Positions 39,388 to 48,129 are shown, counted from the first letter of the stretch. The stretch is 64,000 bases of DNA from Hyphococcus lacteus (GCF_041058985.1 NZ_JBEHZE010000001.1:434001-498000), one strand, 5' to 3'. Made by a program: numbers and translations. Notes: generated by a model from the sequence alone, not told the origin.

Positions 39388-41112
39388 CTAAACGGACAGC
39401 GCCGGTGGGTGCTGAAGAGAAATTTGTCGAATGGTCAGTTTGTCGAACTTCGCAGTGCCCAACTGGGGCAACGGCAGTGGCGAAACCCAAATGCGTTCGG
39501 GGACTTTGAACCCGGCCAAATCTTCGGCAATAAAATCGCGAAGCTCTTTGGCATCGATAGACATTCCCTCTTTTGCGTAAACAGCAAGGCCGACACGTTC
39601 GTTGAGCACTTCATCAGGAACAGAAAACACAACCGCTTCGGCCACTGCATCATGTTGATAGACACGGTTTTCAACTTCGAGGCAGGAGATGTTTTCGCCG
39701 CCGCGAATAATCAATTCTTTCATGCGGTCGACAATATAGAGATATTGTTCTTCGTCGAATTTCCCGAGATCGCCGGTTTTGAACCATCCATCCGGCGTAA
39801 GCGCCTCAGCGGTTTCTTTCGGCATATTATGATAGCCACGGAAATTCGCAGGCGAGCGAATCCAGACTTCACCAACGGAGCCCGTGGGCTGCTCTTCGCC
39901 GTCTTTCATAATTTTTATGTCGGTCAATGGCGGCACGGGACGCCCCGTGGAATCAGGACGCTTGAGATAGTCTGCTTGAGAGATCACACAGCCCATCGCA
40001 TTGGTCTCAGACAATCCGTACCCAGAAGATGGATTTGCCTTTTTGAATTTTTCCTTGAGCTTACGAACATGATTGGACGGGCGTTTCGCGCCACCGGAGC
40101 CAATATCCAAAAGCGTCGGGCAACCTGCCTCGTCAACAGCTTGCATCATTTCAAAAGACTGGCTCGGAACGCCAACAAAGTTCGTCAATTTCTCTTGATT
40201 GATAATCTCACAAGCTTGTTTCGGGTCCCAGCGATACATCATCGCGACTCTTCGGCCAACCAAGAAAGACAAAAGAAAAATCGAATGAGAACCGGTTACA
40301 TGAAACAACGGAATCGCCAGCAAAATACCGGGGTTATCGCCAAAAATGCCCGCACCACCGCGCATTTCTTTTATGACCGACGCGATAAAGGACCATGACA
40401 TAAGTGCAGAAATGCAACCACGGTGGGTCAGCACCACACCTTTTGGATTGCCGGTCGAACCCGAAGTATAAACGATACAATAATCATCATCCGGATGAAT
40501 ATCGACAGCCGGCGGCGTTTCTATATTCGATCCTTCAAGCAATTCTTCATAGCTGTAATCGGCACCTTCGCCTTTGTCGCGCGCGAGCACCAACCTAAGA
40601 CCAAGCTCTTCTTTGAGCGGCTTTAAATATTCCAGCCGCTTTCCATCAACGATTACGGTCTTCGCGCCGCAATCCTCGATCCCGTATTTCAACTCATCGG
40701 CTTTCCACCAAGCATTGAGCGGAACAACCACCGCGCCCGTAGAAATCACGGCCATATAGCTGATGCACCATTCAGGATAATTGCGCATTGCCAGCGCAAC
40801 TTTATCGCCCTGCTTGATGCCAAGCTCGTCGCGCAGGGCATTCGCAAATCGGCATGCCCGCTTAAAGACCTCGGCGAAGCTTAATCGCTCACCCTCAAAT
40901 ATAAGAAAATCCTTATCACCATGACTTGCGCCATAAGCGAACAAACCGACGACGGAGGCAGGCGCATTCTCGAATACGCGGTATGTGTTGCCGCGAATTT
41001 CCGCCTCGCCCACTTTGAAAAGCGGGTTTTCTGTCAGCAGCTTAAATGCGGTTGCGGCCAACTTAGCTGGATCCAGAGGCTCGTCATTATTCACCGGCAC
41101 TGTTTCGCCCAT
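39388..41112 (-). CDS. Acyl-CoA synthetase (AMP-forming ligase)
   Basis: This 574-residue ANL-superfamily enzyme activates a carboxylic acid to its CoA thioester with ATP. The P-loop is YTSGSTGNPKGVVLTHRG at about residues 214-231. SSGYGLSETNAMG is the adenylate-binding motif, and GWFKTGDLGKFDEEQYLYIV the hinge region. The last domain contains LPQLGTAKFDK with the catalytic Lys. It is the first gene of the operon and sets the substrate, probably a fatty, terpenoid or steroid side-chain acid, but the specificity is not readable. The next gene upstream is divergent (inositol monophosphatase), so the promoter lies between 41113 and 41395. Confidence 0.92.
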   Translation of the reverse strand: MGETVPVNNDEPLDPAKLAATAFKLLTENPLFKVGEAEIRGNTYRVFENAPASVVGLFAYGASHGDKDFLIFEGERLSFAEVFKRACRFANALRDELGIKQGDKVALAMRNYPEWCISYMAVISTGAVVVPLNAWWKADELKYGIEDCGAKTVIVDGKRLEYLKPLKEELGLRLVLARDKGEGADYSYEELLEGSNIETPPAVDIHPDDDYCIVYTSGSTGNPKGVVLTHRGCISALMSWSFIASVIKEMRGGAGIFGDNPGILLAIPLFHVTGSHSIFLLSFLVGRRVAMMYRWDPKQACEIINQEKLTNFVGVPSQSFEMMQAVDEAGCPTLLDIGSGGAKRPSNHVRKLKEKFKKANPSSGYGLSETNAMGCVISQADYLKRPDSTGRPVPPLTDIKIMKDGEEQPTGSVGEVWIRSPANFRGYHNMPKETAEALTPDGWFKTGDLGKFDEEQYLYIVDRMKELIIRGGENISCLEVENRVYQHDAVAEAVVFSVPDEVLNERVGLAVYAKEGMSIDAKELRDFIAEDLAGFKVPERIWVSPLPLPQLGTAKFDKLTIRQISLQHPPALSV

Positions 41113-41395
41113 AACGCGTTTAATCCCTTATATTTATTTGACCTTGCCTCTTCATAGCGCCTCGAGACGGGCGGCGGAACAATGGCATGCAGTTGCGAGC
41201 AGTGAATTTTCAGTGAGGCCGAAAATCTGGCTGCGCACATCCCGGAAAATCGCAGATCAATGCGGATGGTGCACTTTTGGCCCGCATTTACTATAACTAA
41301 AATCTATTGAGCCTAAGTCTAACCTTGCAGAACCGCGCGCGCGGCGTATGGTGCGCCGCCCTGTGGCCAAGTGCCCGAAATCAAGATTGTTTTTT

Positions 41396-42187
41396 ATGCC
41401 TCACGCTTCCGCTCTGATGACCGTTATGATTAATGCCGCACGCAAAGCCGCGCGGGGTTTGACCCGAGATTTTGGAGAAACCCAAGCCCTTCAAGTCTCA
41501 CGCAAGGGGGCTGCTGATTTTGTCAGCCGGGCCGATCTCAAATCCGAGCAGACCATTTTTGAAGAGCTATCCAAAGGTCGCCCAAAATACGGCTTCATCA
41601 TGGAAGAGCGCGGTGAGATAGAAGGCGTGGACAATTCCAATCGTTGGATCGTGGATCCGCTTGATGGCACAACAAACTTTCTTCACGGTCTTCCGCAATT
41701 CGCTATTTCAATTGCCCTAGAGCGTGATCGCCAGCCCTATGCTGGCGTCGTTTTCAACCCAGCTACAGACGAGCTGTTTTGGGCCGAAAAAGGCGAAGGG
41801 GCCTATCTGAATGACCGGCGCTTGCGTGTATCAGGCCGGTCGGATTTAAGTACCTGCCTTTTTGCATGTGGGTTGCCTTTTGCTGGTCGCCCCGGTCGCA
41901 AACGCGCTCTGGACGAGGCCAAGCGTGTATTAAAAGAAACCGCTGGTGTACGCCGTTTTGGCTCCGCCGCCCTTGATCTCGCATTTGTTGCGGCGGGTCG
42001 TTTTGATGCGTTCTGGGAACGCGATCTCAATATTTGGGATATCGCTGCGGGTGCTGCGTTGGTGCGTGAAGCAGGCGGATTGGTCACAGAAATTGATGGC
42101 GGGAAAAACTTCCTGACCTCTGGTTCAATTCTCGCCGCCAATTCGGAAGTTTCTGAAAAAGCGCAAAAGCTCCTCGCCGAAGATTAG
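41396..42187 (+). CDS. suhB: Inositol-1-monophosphatase (SuhB type)
   Basis: This 263-residue phosphatase starts PHASALMTVMINAARKAARG, as alphaproteobacterial SuhB proteins do. Metal-binding residues lie in IMEERGEIEG (Glu) and WIVDPLDGTTNFLHGLPQFA (Asp-Pro-x-Asp-Gly-Thr); the C-terminal NIWDIAAGAALVREAGG holds WDxAAG. It hydrolyses inositol phosphates and similar sugar phosphates; SuhB also takes part in rRNA transcription antitermination in E. coli. The ATG at 41396 has no ribosome-binding site, and an in-frame ATG 48 bp upstream looks non-coding. It is divergent from the beta-oxidation operon, and its 3' end overlaps the lipoprotein gene by 4 bp. Confidence 0.92.
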   Translation: MPHASALMTVMINAARKAARGLTRDFGETQALQVSRKGAADFVSRADLKSEQTIFEELSKGRPKYGFIMEERGEIEGVDNSNRWIVDPLDGTTNFLHGLPQFAISIALERDRQPYAGVVFNPATDELFWAEKGEGAYLNDRRLRVSGRSDLSTCLFACGLPFAGRPGRKRALDEAKRVLKETAGVRRFGSAALDLAFVAAGRFDAFWERDLNIWDIAAGAALVREAGGLVTEIDGGKNFLTSGSILAANSEVSEKAQKLLAED

Positions 42188-42441
42188 ATGCACCGATAGT
42201 GGCGATAGCGCCAACGCACTGATTGTGGATCAACGGTTTCTCCGTCAAAACGCGCCGTCATATTACGCGCGCCGCAATGCGCTTGGGCTTCAGCCAAAAG
42301 GTCATCGGGATCGTAATCATAAGGATCATAAGGAATAGAGATTGATGGCTCTGTCCCATAGGCATTGCCCGGATCACTTGTGGTGCAGGCAGCCATTGCA
42401 GCCAAGCCGGCACCCATCGCTAAAATCTTGAAAATACCCAT
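42184..42441 (-). CDS. Small lipoprotein
   Basis: This 85-residue protein has a signal peptide (GIFKILAMGAGLAAMAAC) with lipobox LAAMAAC, so it is predicted to be lipid-anchored through Cys19. The mature part is acidic and Tyr/Pro/Asp-rich (SIPYDPYDYDPDDL) and ends with two Cys residues in QAHCGARN and HYRCI that may form a disulfide. No family is recognised. It converges on suhB with a 4-bp overlap. Confidence 0.75.
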   Translation of the reverse strand: MGIFKILAMGAGLAAMAACTTSDPGNAYGTEPSISIPYDPYDYDPDDLLAEAQAHCGARNMTARFDGETVDPQSVRWRYRHYRCI

Positions 42442-42494
42442 CTAAACGCAAACTCCCCTCACGATTGGACCATCGTACCAATATAGTGCGCAAT

Positions 42495-42522
42495 AAAAAA
42501 GGGCGCGGTATTACCCGCGCCC
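42495..42522 (-). terminator. Terminator after the Hsp20 gene
   Basis: GGGCGCGG and CCGCGCCC form an 8-bp stem with a short TATTAC loop, and the minus strand continues into six T residues (42495-42500). It lies about 40 bp after the Hsp20 stop codon. Confidence 0.88.
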
Positions 42523-42560
42523 CCATCCATTCCGGGAGGGATTTCCAGAATATCTTCCAC

Positions 42561-43022
42561 TTAGGCTGCGTCAGCGTCTTTCAAGACCTTCACATTTGAG
42601 GCCTTTCCGCCAGAGATCCCGATTTTACGGGGCTTGAGTGCCTCTGGAATCTCGCGATGCAGCTCAATATTGAGCAAACCATTGACCAGCGAAGCGCCAG
42701 ACACCTCTACGTGTTCAGCAAGCTGGAACCGGCGCTGGAACGAACGACCAGCAATTCCCTGATATAGGTATGAGCGGCCATCGTCATCATCACCGCGCGA
42801 ACCCGTGACGGTCAGCGTGTTCTGATGCAATTCGACGTCAAGCTCGTCTTCGCCAAATCCGGCGACCGCGAGCGTGATGCGATAGTCGTTCTCGTCTAAG
42901 CGTTCAATATTGTATGGGGGATACCCACCCGTTTCAGCTTTGCCGGCGTTGTCGAGCAGGTCAAAGACCCGATCAAAACCAACCGTTGAGCGATATAGGG
43001 GGGCTAAATCAAAGGTACGCAT
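42561..43022 (-). CDS. Hsp20-family small heat shock protein
   Basis: This 153-residue chaperone of the IbpA type starts MRTFDLAPLYRSTVGFDRVF. It has the alpha-crystallin domain at about residues 36-130: YPPYNIERLDENDYRITLAV, then ELDVELHQNTLTVTG, and GLLNIELHREIPEAL with the I/L-x-I-type ending. Such proteins hold unfolding proteins during heat stress as ATP-independent holdases. The 5' leader carries a ROSE-like thermometer that pairs the ribosome-binding site, so translation should rise with temperature. A terminator follows. It is a single-gene unit, divergent from the lipoprotein methyltransferase gene. Confidence 0.94.
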   Translation of the reverse strand: MRTFDLAPLYRSTVGFDRVFDLLDNAGKAETGGYPPYNIERLDENDYRITLAVAGFGEDELDVELHQNTLTVTGSRGDDDDGRSYLYQGIAGRSFQRRFQLAEHVEVSGASLVNGLLNIELHREIPEALKPRKIGISGGKASNVKVLKDADAA

Positions 43023-43098
43023 AGTGGTATTCCTCCTTCATTCAAGCGAGGGTTGCAACACATCAACTTCACCGACTGGTCAAAGCGACATGTCTGTC
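43023..43098 (-). promoter_or_regulatory. ROSE-like RNA thermometer in the hsp20 leader
   Basis: In the transcript, CCTCGCTT (43051-43044) can pair with AAGGAGG (43038-43032), the ribosome-binding site 9 nt before the ATG, leaving one unpaired G. This matches the ROSE rule in which U-[U/C]-G-C-U faces the AGGA of the ribosome-binding site with a bulged G. A short stem GTTG...CAAC precedes it. ROSE elements keep small heat shock genes of Alphaproteobacteria untranslated at normal temperature and melt on heating. The pairing is seen; temperature response is inferred. Confidence 0.8.
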
Positions 43099-43272
43099 CA
43101 AAATTGACGGAGCCATTAGGCCTCCGTCACGAATTGAGATAATAATAGAGAAATGGAGTTCAAGGGCATCTACCCTATGACGGCAAACTAAGCCTCAGCC
43201 CATTCTCCGTCTCGACCATGGCTGAAACCATGGTAAAGACAAAGAACGTCTTACAAAAACCGGAGTTTATTT

Positions 43273-44208
43273 ATGACACTAACCTATACGCCGCGCATTC
43301 GTCGCAAATCATCCGCGCTAAAATTTAGTGCCGCAATCATTGCCGCCCTGGCTCTTAGTGCCTGCGGCAGTGGAGATGACAATAGCGCGAGCAAAGCGGC
43401 GGACAAGGCCACTCCGGCAACAAGCGAAAACACGATCGATATGGTTCTCGCTGGCGATCATCGCACAGATGAAGAACGCGCGCGCGACACTTCACGTCAC
43501 CCTAAAGAGACATTGGAATTTTTTGGTCTAGAATCCGACATGACCGTCGTCGAAGTCTGGCCGGGTGGTGGTTGGTACACCCAAGTCATTGCGCCCTATC
43601 TGAAAAGTGGTGGCGGAAAATATTATGCCGCAAGCTTCCCGCGCGAAGGTGCCAGCGAATACGCCATGAACGCGCTAACCGCTTTCGAAAAGAACTATGT
43701 GGCAAAGCCTGAAATTTACGGCGATGTAGAGCTAACGGCACTCGGTGAAGGACACCATATCGCACCGGAAAATTCGGCAGATATGGTCCTTACTTTCCGC
43801 AACGTCCATAACTGGCAGTCAGGTGGAACGGCGCTCGATAATTTTAAAGAATTCTATCGCGCACTTAAGCCCGGTGGTGTTTTAGGTGTTGTTGAACATC
43901 GCGCGGACGGAGCGGAAGTCAGCACAGATGGTAAATCGGGTTATGTCTATACGGATGATGTTAAAGCATTGGCCGCAGAAGCAGGCTTTGATTTTGACCA
44001 ATCATCTGAAATCAATGCGAATGCAGCAGACACGAAAGATCATCCTTTTGGTGTCTGGACACTACCACCAACACGCCGCTCTTCAGCAGTTCGTGGTCAA
44101 GACGATCCCGATTTTGATCGCGCAATGTATGATGGAATTGGCGAAAGTGACCGAATGACCCTAAAATTCCGCAAACCGATCGCCGCCGACGGCGCGTTGC
44201 TGGAATAG
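43273..44208 (+). CDS. Lipoprotein with class I methyltransferase-like domain (COG4798 type)
   Basis: This 311-residue protein has a long signal peptide with lipobox LALSAC (Cys31), followed by an Asp/Ala-rich linker and a Rossmann-like domain. MTVVEVWPGGGWYTQVIAPY at about residues 89-108 resembles SAM motif I, with Gly-Gly-Gly but Trp-Pro in place of the usual Gly-x-Gly start. DMVLTFRNVHNW and FYRALKPGGVLGVVEH fit later motifs. Proteins of this group are called predicted methyltransferases, but SAM is not expected outside the cytoplasm, so the function is puzzling. It is followed by SCP2-like and lipase genes. Confidence 0.82.
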   Translation: MTLTYTPRIRRKSSALKFSAAIIAALALSACGSGDDNSASKAADKATPATSENTIDMVLAGDHRTDEERARDTSRHPKETLEFFGLESDMTVVEVWPGGGWYTQVIAPYLKSGGGKYYAASFPREGASEYAMNALTAFEKNYVAKPEIYGDVELTALGEGHHIAPENSADMVLTFRNVHNWQSGGTALDNFKEFYRALKPGGVLGVVEHRADGAEVSTDGKSGYVYTDDVKALAAEAGFDFDQSSEINANAADTKDHPFGVWTLPPTRRSSAVRGQDDPDFDRAMYDGIGESDRMTLKFRKPIAADGALLE

Positions 44209-44212
44209 GTAT

Positions 44213-44530
44213 ATGCCTGCCAAACCGGCAAATGATGAACTTAAAGAGGCGGCGAAGAAATTCTTCGCCGCCTCCTTTGATGGTGTATTGAAACTTGCCC
44301 CGGCTGAACAAGCGCCCCTCTGGGTTGATGGCCATCAGTCCCCGCCCGAGGTTTCTTTAACGCCTCCCGCAAAAACTGAAGCCGATTGCATATGGCATGG
44401 TGCCGCAGAAATTCTGCAACAGGCGCTCTTTAGCATTCGATCATTTGAAAGTGCCTATATTTCGGGTCGCGTTACAATATCAGGCGACATGAGCTTGCTG
44501 ACACGTCTCGGAAAGCCGGAGAAAAAATAA
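44213..44530 (+). CDS. SCP2-like sterol/lipid-carrier domain protein
   Basis: The 105-residue protein looks like one SCP2 domain: ALFSIRSFESAYISGRVTIS followed by GDMSLLTRL resembles the family's ending, in which a G-D-x-x-L turn precedes the last helix. The first part (FFAASFDGVLKLAPAEQAPL) is less clear. SCP2 domains bind fatty acids, sterols or acyl-CoA. It starts 4 bp after the methyltransferase-like gene and its last base overlaps the lipase ATG (TAATG), so the three form an operon. Confidence 0.6.
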   Translation: MPAKPANDELKEAAKKFFAASFDGVLKLAPAEQAPLWVDGHQSPPEVSLTPPAKTEADCIWHGAAEILQQALFSIRSFESAYISGRVTISGDMSLLTRLGKPEKK

Positions 44531-45462
44531 TGGCGCATTTTATTTCCATTCCCGAAAATCCAATTCCTGAAAATGCTGAACCATTTGAATTCGAAGCACC
44601 GGGAGGAGTGAATATTCGTGGTGGATTTTTTCCTGTCGATAATCCTCGCGGTACAGTCGTTTTAGTCACAGGGTGGTCAGAATTCATCGAGAAATACTTT
44701 GAAACGATCCGAGACCTCCACCAACGCGGGCTCAATGTCGCAATGATGGATTGGCGTGGTCAGGGCTTATCAGACCGCGAACAAGTAAAAGAAACGAAAT
44801 GGAACGGGTACTTCCAAACAATAAAAAATGATCTTGAGTTTTTCACAGATACCCAAGTCAAACCACGCTTTGGTGGACCATATATTCTAATGACCCATTC
44901 GATGGGCGGGATGCCAGCACTTAAGTTACTTTCAACCGGTAATGACGGGTTTTCCCGCGCAGTTTTATGCGCACCAATGACACGCCTATTTCCGGAACCA
45001 CAAAATAAAATAACGGGTCTTGCCGCGTCTATTGCGAGTACAATTGGCTTTGCGCGCACACAAGTGATACGCAGCAAAGACTACGCAGATAAATTTGATG
45101 GCAATATTTATACCAGCGACAAAGCACGACATTCGCTGTTCCGCGACCTAAGGCTCGCGGAGCCCAAAGCCGCCTCGCAGTCACCGACCTATGGCTGGGT
45201 CAATGATGCCATAAAGGCGAGTAAAGCAATTCACGCCGATCACGCCCTAGACGGCATTAAAATACCGGTACTCATTATTACCGCGGGGCTAGAACAACAA
45301 ATTGATGGCGAAGACCACCAAATCATTGCCGCATCGAGTGACAAAATTTCTGTCGAGACTATTCCGGGCGCTCTGCATGAAATCATGATGGAGCGCGATT
45401 CCTTGCGCGCGCTTTATTGGAAAGCCTTTGACGATTTCGTTGCGCCGGTTTTCAAGGACTGA
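44530..45462 (+). CDS. Alpha/beta hydrolase, lysophospholipase/monoacylglycerol-lipase type
   Basis: This 310-residue protein has the Hydrolase_4 pattern: RGTVVLVTGWSEFIEKYFET at about residues 39-58, then MDWRGQGLSDRE with the loop after strand 3. The nucleophile elbow is MTHSMGGMPAL (GxSxG replaced by HSMGG). The catalytic Asp is probably in VLIITAGLEQQIDG, and His in IPGALHEIMMERD. These enzymes cleave acyl chains from lysolipids or monoglycerides. Coupled translation with the SCP2-like gene points to lipid turnover. Confidence 0.86.
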   Translation: MAHFISIPENPIPENAEPFEFEAPGGVNIRGGFFPVDNPRGTVVLVTGWSEFIEKYFETIRDLHQRGLNVAMMDWRGQGLSDREQVKETKWNGYFQTIKNDLEFFTDTQVKPRFGGPYILMTHSMGGMPALKLLSTGNDGFSRAVLCAPMTRLFPEPQNKITGLAASIASTIGFARTQVIRSKDYADKFDGNIYTSDKARHSLFRDLRLAEPKAASQSPTYGWVNDAIKASKAIHADHALDGIKIPVLIITAGLEQQIDGEDHQIIAASSDKISVETIPGALHEIMMERDSLRALYWKAFDDFVAPVFKD

Positions 45463-45472
45463 CGTCCTTTGC

Positions 45473-46282
45473 TTAGCCAGCAAGCAAGGCAAGTGTGGAT
45501 TGGTGCAACTCGACGCTTGCTGACGCCACCAACTCACCTCGGTCATCCGTACCCGGTTCGTCGCCATTCCAGTTTGAAACTACCCCGCCGGCACCGCGCA
45601 CAACCGGTAAAAGCGCGGCATAGTCATACCGTTGTAATCCAGTTTCAATGACGACATCCATTTCGCCGATCGCAAGCAAGCCATAAGCATATGCATCAAG
45701 GCTAAACCGCGCGACACGAGCAGCAGCCGCTACGCGAGCGAATGCTGCGGCCCCCGCCGCCCCAAAATAAGCCGTTGGCAATGGATCGGTAGTCGATATG
45801 CGCGCGTTAGCAATGTCGGTAACACCACTTGTTTTGGCGGCTTTCCGATTAGATGTTCGGCTAAAATCGGATTTTTTGTTTGTGCCAACCCAACGCTCAC
45901 CTGTGTAGGGCTGGTCTATTAATCCGAAAACCGGTTGTCCCTCATATTCGAGACCAATCAATGTGGTCCAACTAGTCGTTCCGCACATATAAGCCCGAGT
46001 ACCGTCAATGGGGTCAAGCACCCATCGCCACGGACTATTCCCCGGCAACTCACCAAATTCTTCGCCAAGAATACCATGATCAGGAAATCTTTCCTCGATC
46101 AAACGGCGCTGAACACGCTCTGCCTCTCGGTCAGCATCGGTGACGGGATCAAACACTGGCCCGTCTTTTTCAGAAATTTTCACGCCATCACGAAACCGCG
46201 ACAGAGACTGTTCGCGCGCCGCATCTGCGAGTTCATCCGCAAAGGCGGCGAGTATTGATATTTCTTCTGGTGAAAACGACAT
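45473..46282 (-). CDS. hisN: Inositol-monophosphatase family protein, histidinol-phosphatase (HisN) type
   Basis: This 269-residue phosphatase has the metal-binding blocks GILGEEFGELPGN (Glu-Glu) and WRWVLDPIDGTRAYMCGTTS (Asp-Pro-Ile-Asp-Gly-Thr-Arg), and the late LQRYDYAALLPVVRGAGG. The Asp-Gly-Thr-Arg-x-Tyr variant with Gly is common in HisN, which dephosphorylates L-histidinol phosphate in histidine synthesis. PAP phosphatase (CysQ) is a weaker alternative. It is convergent with the lipase gene, 10 bp apart, and is upstream of the XRE gene's end with no other his gene in view. Confidence 0.82.
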   Translation of the reverse strand: MSFSPEEISILAAFADELADAAREQSLSRFRDGVKISEKDGPVFDPVTDADREAERVQRRLIEERFPDHGILGEEFGELPGNSPWRWVLDPIDGTRAYMCGTTSWTTLIGLEYEGQPVFGLIDQPYTGERWVGTNKKSDFSRTSNRKAAKTSGVTDIANARISTTDPLPTAYFGAAGAAAFARVAAAARVARFSLDAYAYGLLAIGEMDVVIETGLQRYDYAALLPVVRGAGGVVSNWNGDEPGTDDRGELVASASVELHQSTLALLAG

Positions 46283-46350
46283 AACGCGGTGATCATTACC
46301 ATCACCGCGTTATTGAGCAAGCTTAAGCTGGAGGGCTTTATGCTCAGAAT

Positions 46351-46746
46351 TTAGCTTTCGCTAGAAAGTGCGCGCGCAAGATCAAGTAACCGTCGACGCG
46401 GCTCTTCATCGAGACGATAATAATAACGAACGAGATCCATGGTTTCTTTCTCGTCAAGAAGACCCTCGGCCGGTGCTTCTGAGAAGCCATATTCACTTCT
46501 CAAATCCATATCGAGTTTTGGCTCAGCGCCATTCATGCCTTCAAAGAAATAAGAAATAGAGACATCGAGCGCTTTAGAAAGTGACCAAAGCCGCGACGCA
46601 GAAACACGGTTTGATCCGCTTTCATATTTTTGAATCTGCTGGAACCGAATATCAACGGCCTGCGCCAATTTTTCTTGGGTTAGTCCAAGCAGCCGGCGAC
46701 GTTGCCGTAAACGTCTACCTACATGAATGTCGATCGGATGCGCCAT
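46351..46746 (-). CDS. XRE-family transcriptional regulator
   Basis: This 131-residue protein has a Cro/C1 helix-turn-helix at about residues 8-62: VGRRLRQRRRLLGLTQEKLA, then IRFQQIQKYESGSNRVSASR. A helical C-terminal half ends with KETMDLVRYYYRLDEEPRRR. This two-part form is common in Alphaproteobacteria, and members regulate cell-cycle or metabolic genes, but no specific target is known for this one. The ATG at 46746 is the first of the frame. It lies alone between hisN and the glycosyltransferase. Confidence 0.88.
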   Translation of the reverse strand: MAHPIDIHVGRRLRQRRRLLGLTQEKLAQAVDIRFQQIQKYESGSNRVSASRLWSLSKALDVSISYFFEGMNGAEPKLDMDLRSEYGFSEAPAEGLLDEKETMDLVRYYYRLDEEPRRRLLDLARALSSES

Positions 46747-46944
46747 TACAAAACTCCAACGAATCGATGCGCCCGATTGCGCCCCGTTCTTTCGAGCGTG
46801 TACAACGCAAACACCATGCCGAACCGGTGCATAGGCGCAAACTTCCTCGCCTAAAAAGAGTTTTTGTCTTCTCTAGAGTGTAAAAATGTAAATTACCGTC
46901 TCGCGTGGCTACTGATCTGTATCAAAACGAAACGCAACGTTTTA

Positions 46945-48129
46945 TCAATCAATCATTTTCGCCGAGCGAAGCCAAAATTGCTCGTCAAATCCGGGTGTTT
47001 CGAGATTCGCGATAAACTGCCTCGACGCCGCTTCCCATGAAAAATTTTCTGCCCAGTCCCGACATGCCTTCGGATCACGGTTTTCATAAGCAGTTAAACA
47101 GGCCGTTTGCAGATCTTCATGCATCGCGCCGCAGCCCGCAGGTGCGCCTTTAAGTATTTCTAGCGGCCCTCGAACTGGATAGGCTGCGACAGGCACACCA
47201 CAAGCGAGCGCTTCAACGTTAACCAAACCAAAAGTGTCCGTTCGCGAAGGAAACACAAATACATCCGATGCCTGATAATATTGCGTCAGATCATCGCCGT
47301 ATTTCGGCCCGGTAAACACGATGTCTTTATATTTTTCTTCGAGCTCTGCCCGTTGCGGGCCGTCACCAACAACCACCTTTGTTCCCGGCAGGTCGGCTTC
47401 GAGAAAATCTTCAATCGATTTCTCAACGGCCAAGCGTCCCACATACAGAAAAATTGGGCGCTTATACTTATTCAAAAACGCTCGGTCCCCGGGAATGAAT
47501 TGCTCAAGATCCACGCCACGCGCCCACAGCTTCATTCTCGAGAAGCCCCGCTCAGAAAGCTCTTCAACGAGTCCTGGCGTGGCCACCATCATGGTTTCCC
47601 CGTCTTTATGGAAATCCTTAAGGATCCCATATCCCCATTTTGTTGGAATCTTCCAACGCTCGTTTGCATATTCTGCGAACCGCGTATGAAAACTTGTGGT
47701 GAACGGATATCCCCGCCGCTTACAAAAACGCCGTGTTGCTCTTCCTATAGGCCCTTCGGTGGCAATATGAATCGCATCAGGCTGGAATTCGTTAATCATC
47801 TTTGCCACCTTTCGATTTGGCATCAACGACAAACGAATTTCCGAATAGGATGGTAGCGGAACTGATTTGAATTCATTCGGTGTAATATAAAGCACCTCAT
47901 TCCCAAAATCGGTGAGAATATTTCCAAGTGTATCCAGCGTACGGACTACGCCATTTAGCTGTGGTTTCCAGGCATCCGTGGCGATAACAATTTTGAGACC
48001 CGATTCACCTTTGGGCATATCAAACTGTTTTTTCGCTCGCGTTAACCTTCCAACCCCGGAACCGATGCGACGAAGCGCACTTTTCTTTTTCTCGATCGGT
48101 TCGTTTGGTTGCGCACTATCTTCAGCCAT
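46945..48129 (-). CDS. GT4-family glycosyltransferase (mannosyltransferase-like)
   Basis: This 394-residue GT-B glycosyltransferase has an N-terminal Rossmann half, IVIATDAWKPQLNGVVRTLD at about residues 47-66 with the acceptor-side GVVR loop, and IHIATEGPIGRATRRFCKRR. The donor half begins FLYVGRLAVEKSIEDFLEAD. The catalytic EX7E is VFPSRTDTFGLVNVEALACG. The closest known enzymes are GDP-mannose-dependent alpha-mannosyltransferases that build glycolipids. A basic N-terminal 40 residues (KKKSALRRIGSGVGRLTRAKK) may help membrane contact. GAGGAAG precedes the ATG. The lipid acceptor cannot be told. Confidence 0.9.
   Translation of the reverse strand: MAEDSAQPNEPIEKKKSALRRIGSGVGRLTRAKKQFDMPKGESGLKIVIATDAWKPQLNGVVRTLDTLGNILTDFGNEVLYITPNEFKSVPLPSYSEIRLSLMPNRKVAKMINEFQPDAIHIATEGPIGRATRRFCKRRGYPFTTSFHTRFAEYANERWKIPTKWGYGILKDFHKDGETMMVATPGLVEELSERGFSRMKLWARGVDLEQFIPGDRAFLNKYKRPIFLYVGRLAVEKSIEDFLEADLPGTKVVVGDGPQRAELEEKYKDIVFTGPKYGDDLTQYYQASDVFVFPSRTDTFGLVNVEALACGVPVAAYPVRGPLEILKGAPAGCGAMHEDLQTACLTAYENRDPKACRDWAENFSWEAASRQFIANLETPGFDEQFWLRSAKMID

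Noticed and set aside
34025..40398. Two very long plus-strand open frames (over 1000 codons each) opposite the beta-oxidation operon
   Set aside because: They are antisense to six genes with clear catalytic motifs and have no recognisable domain; their residue mix (Arg/His-rich or Ser/Pro-rich) is that of reversed codons.
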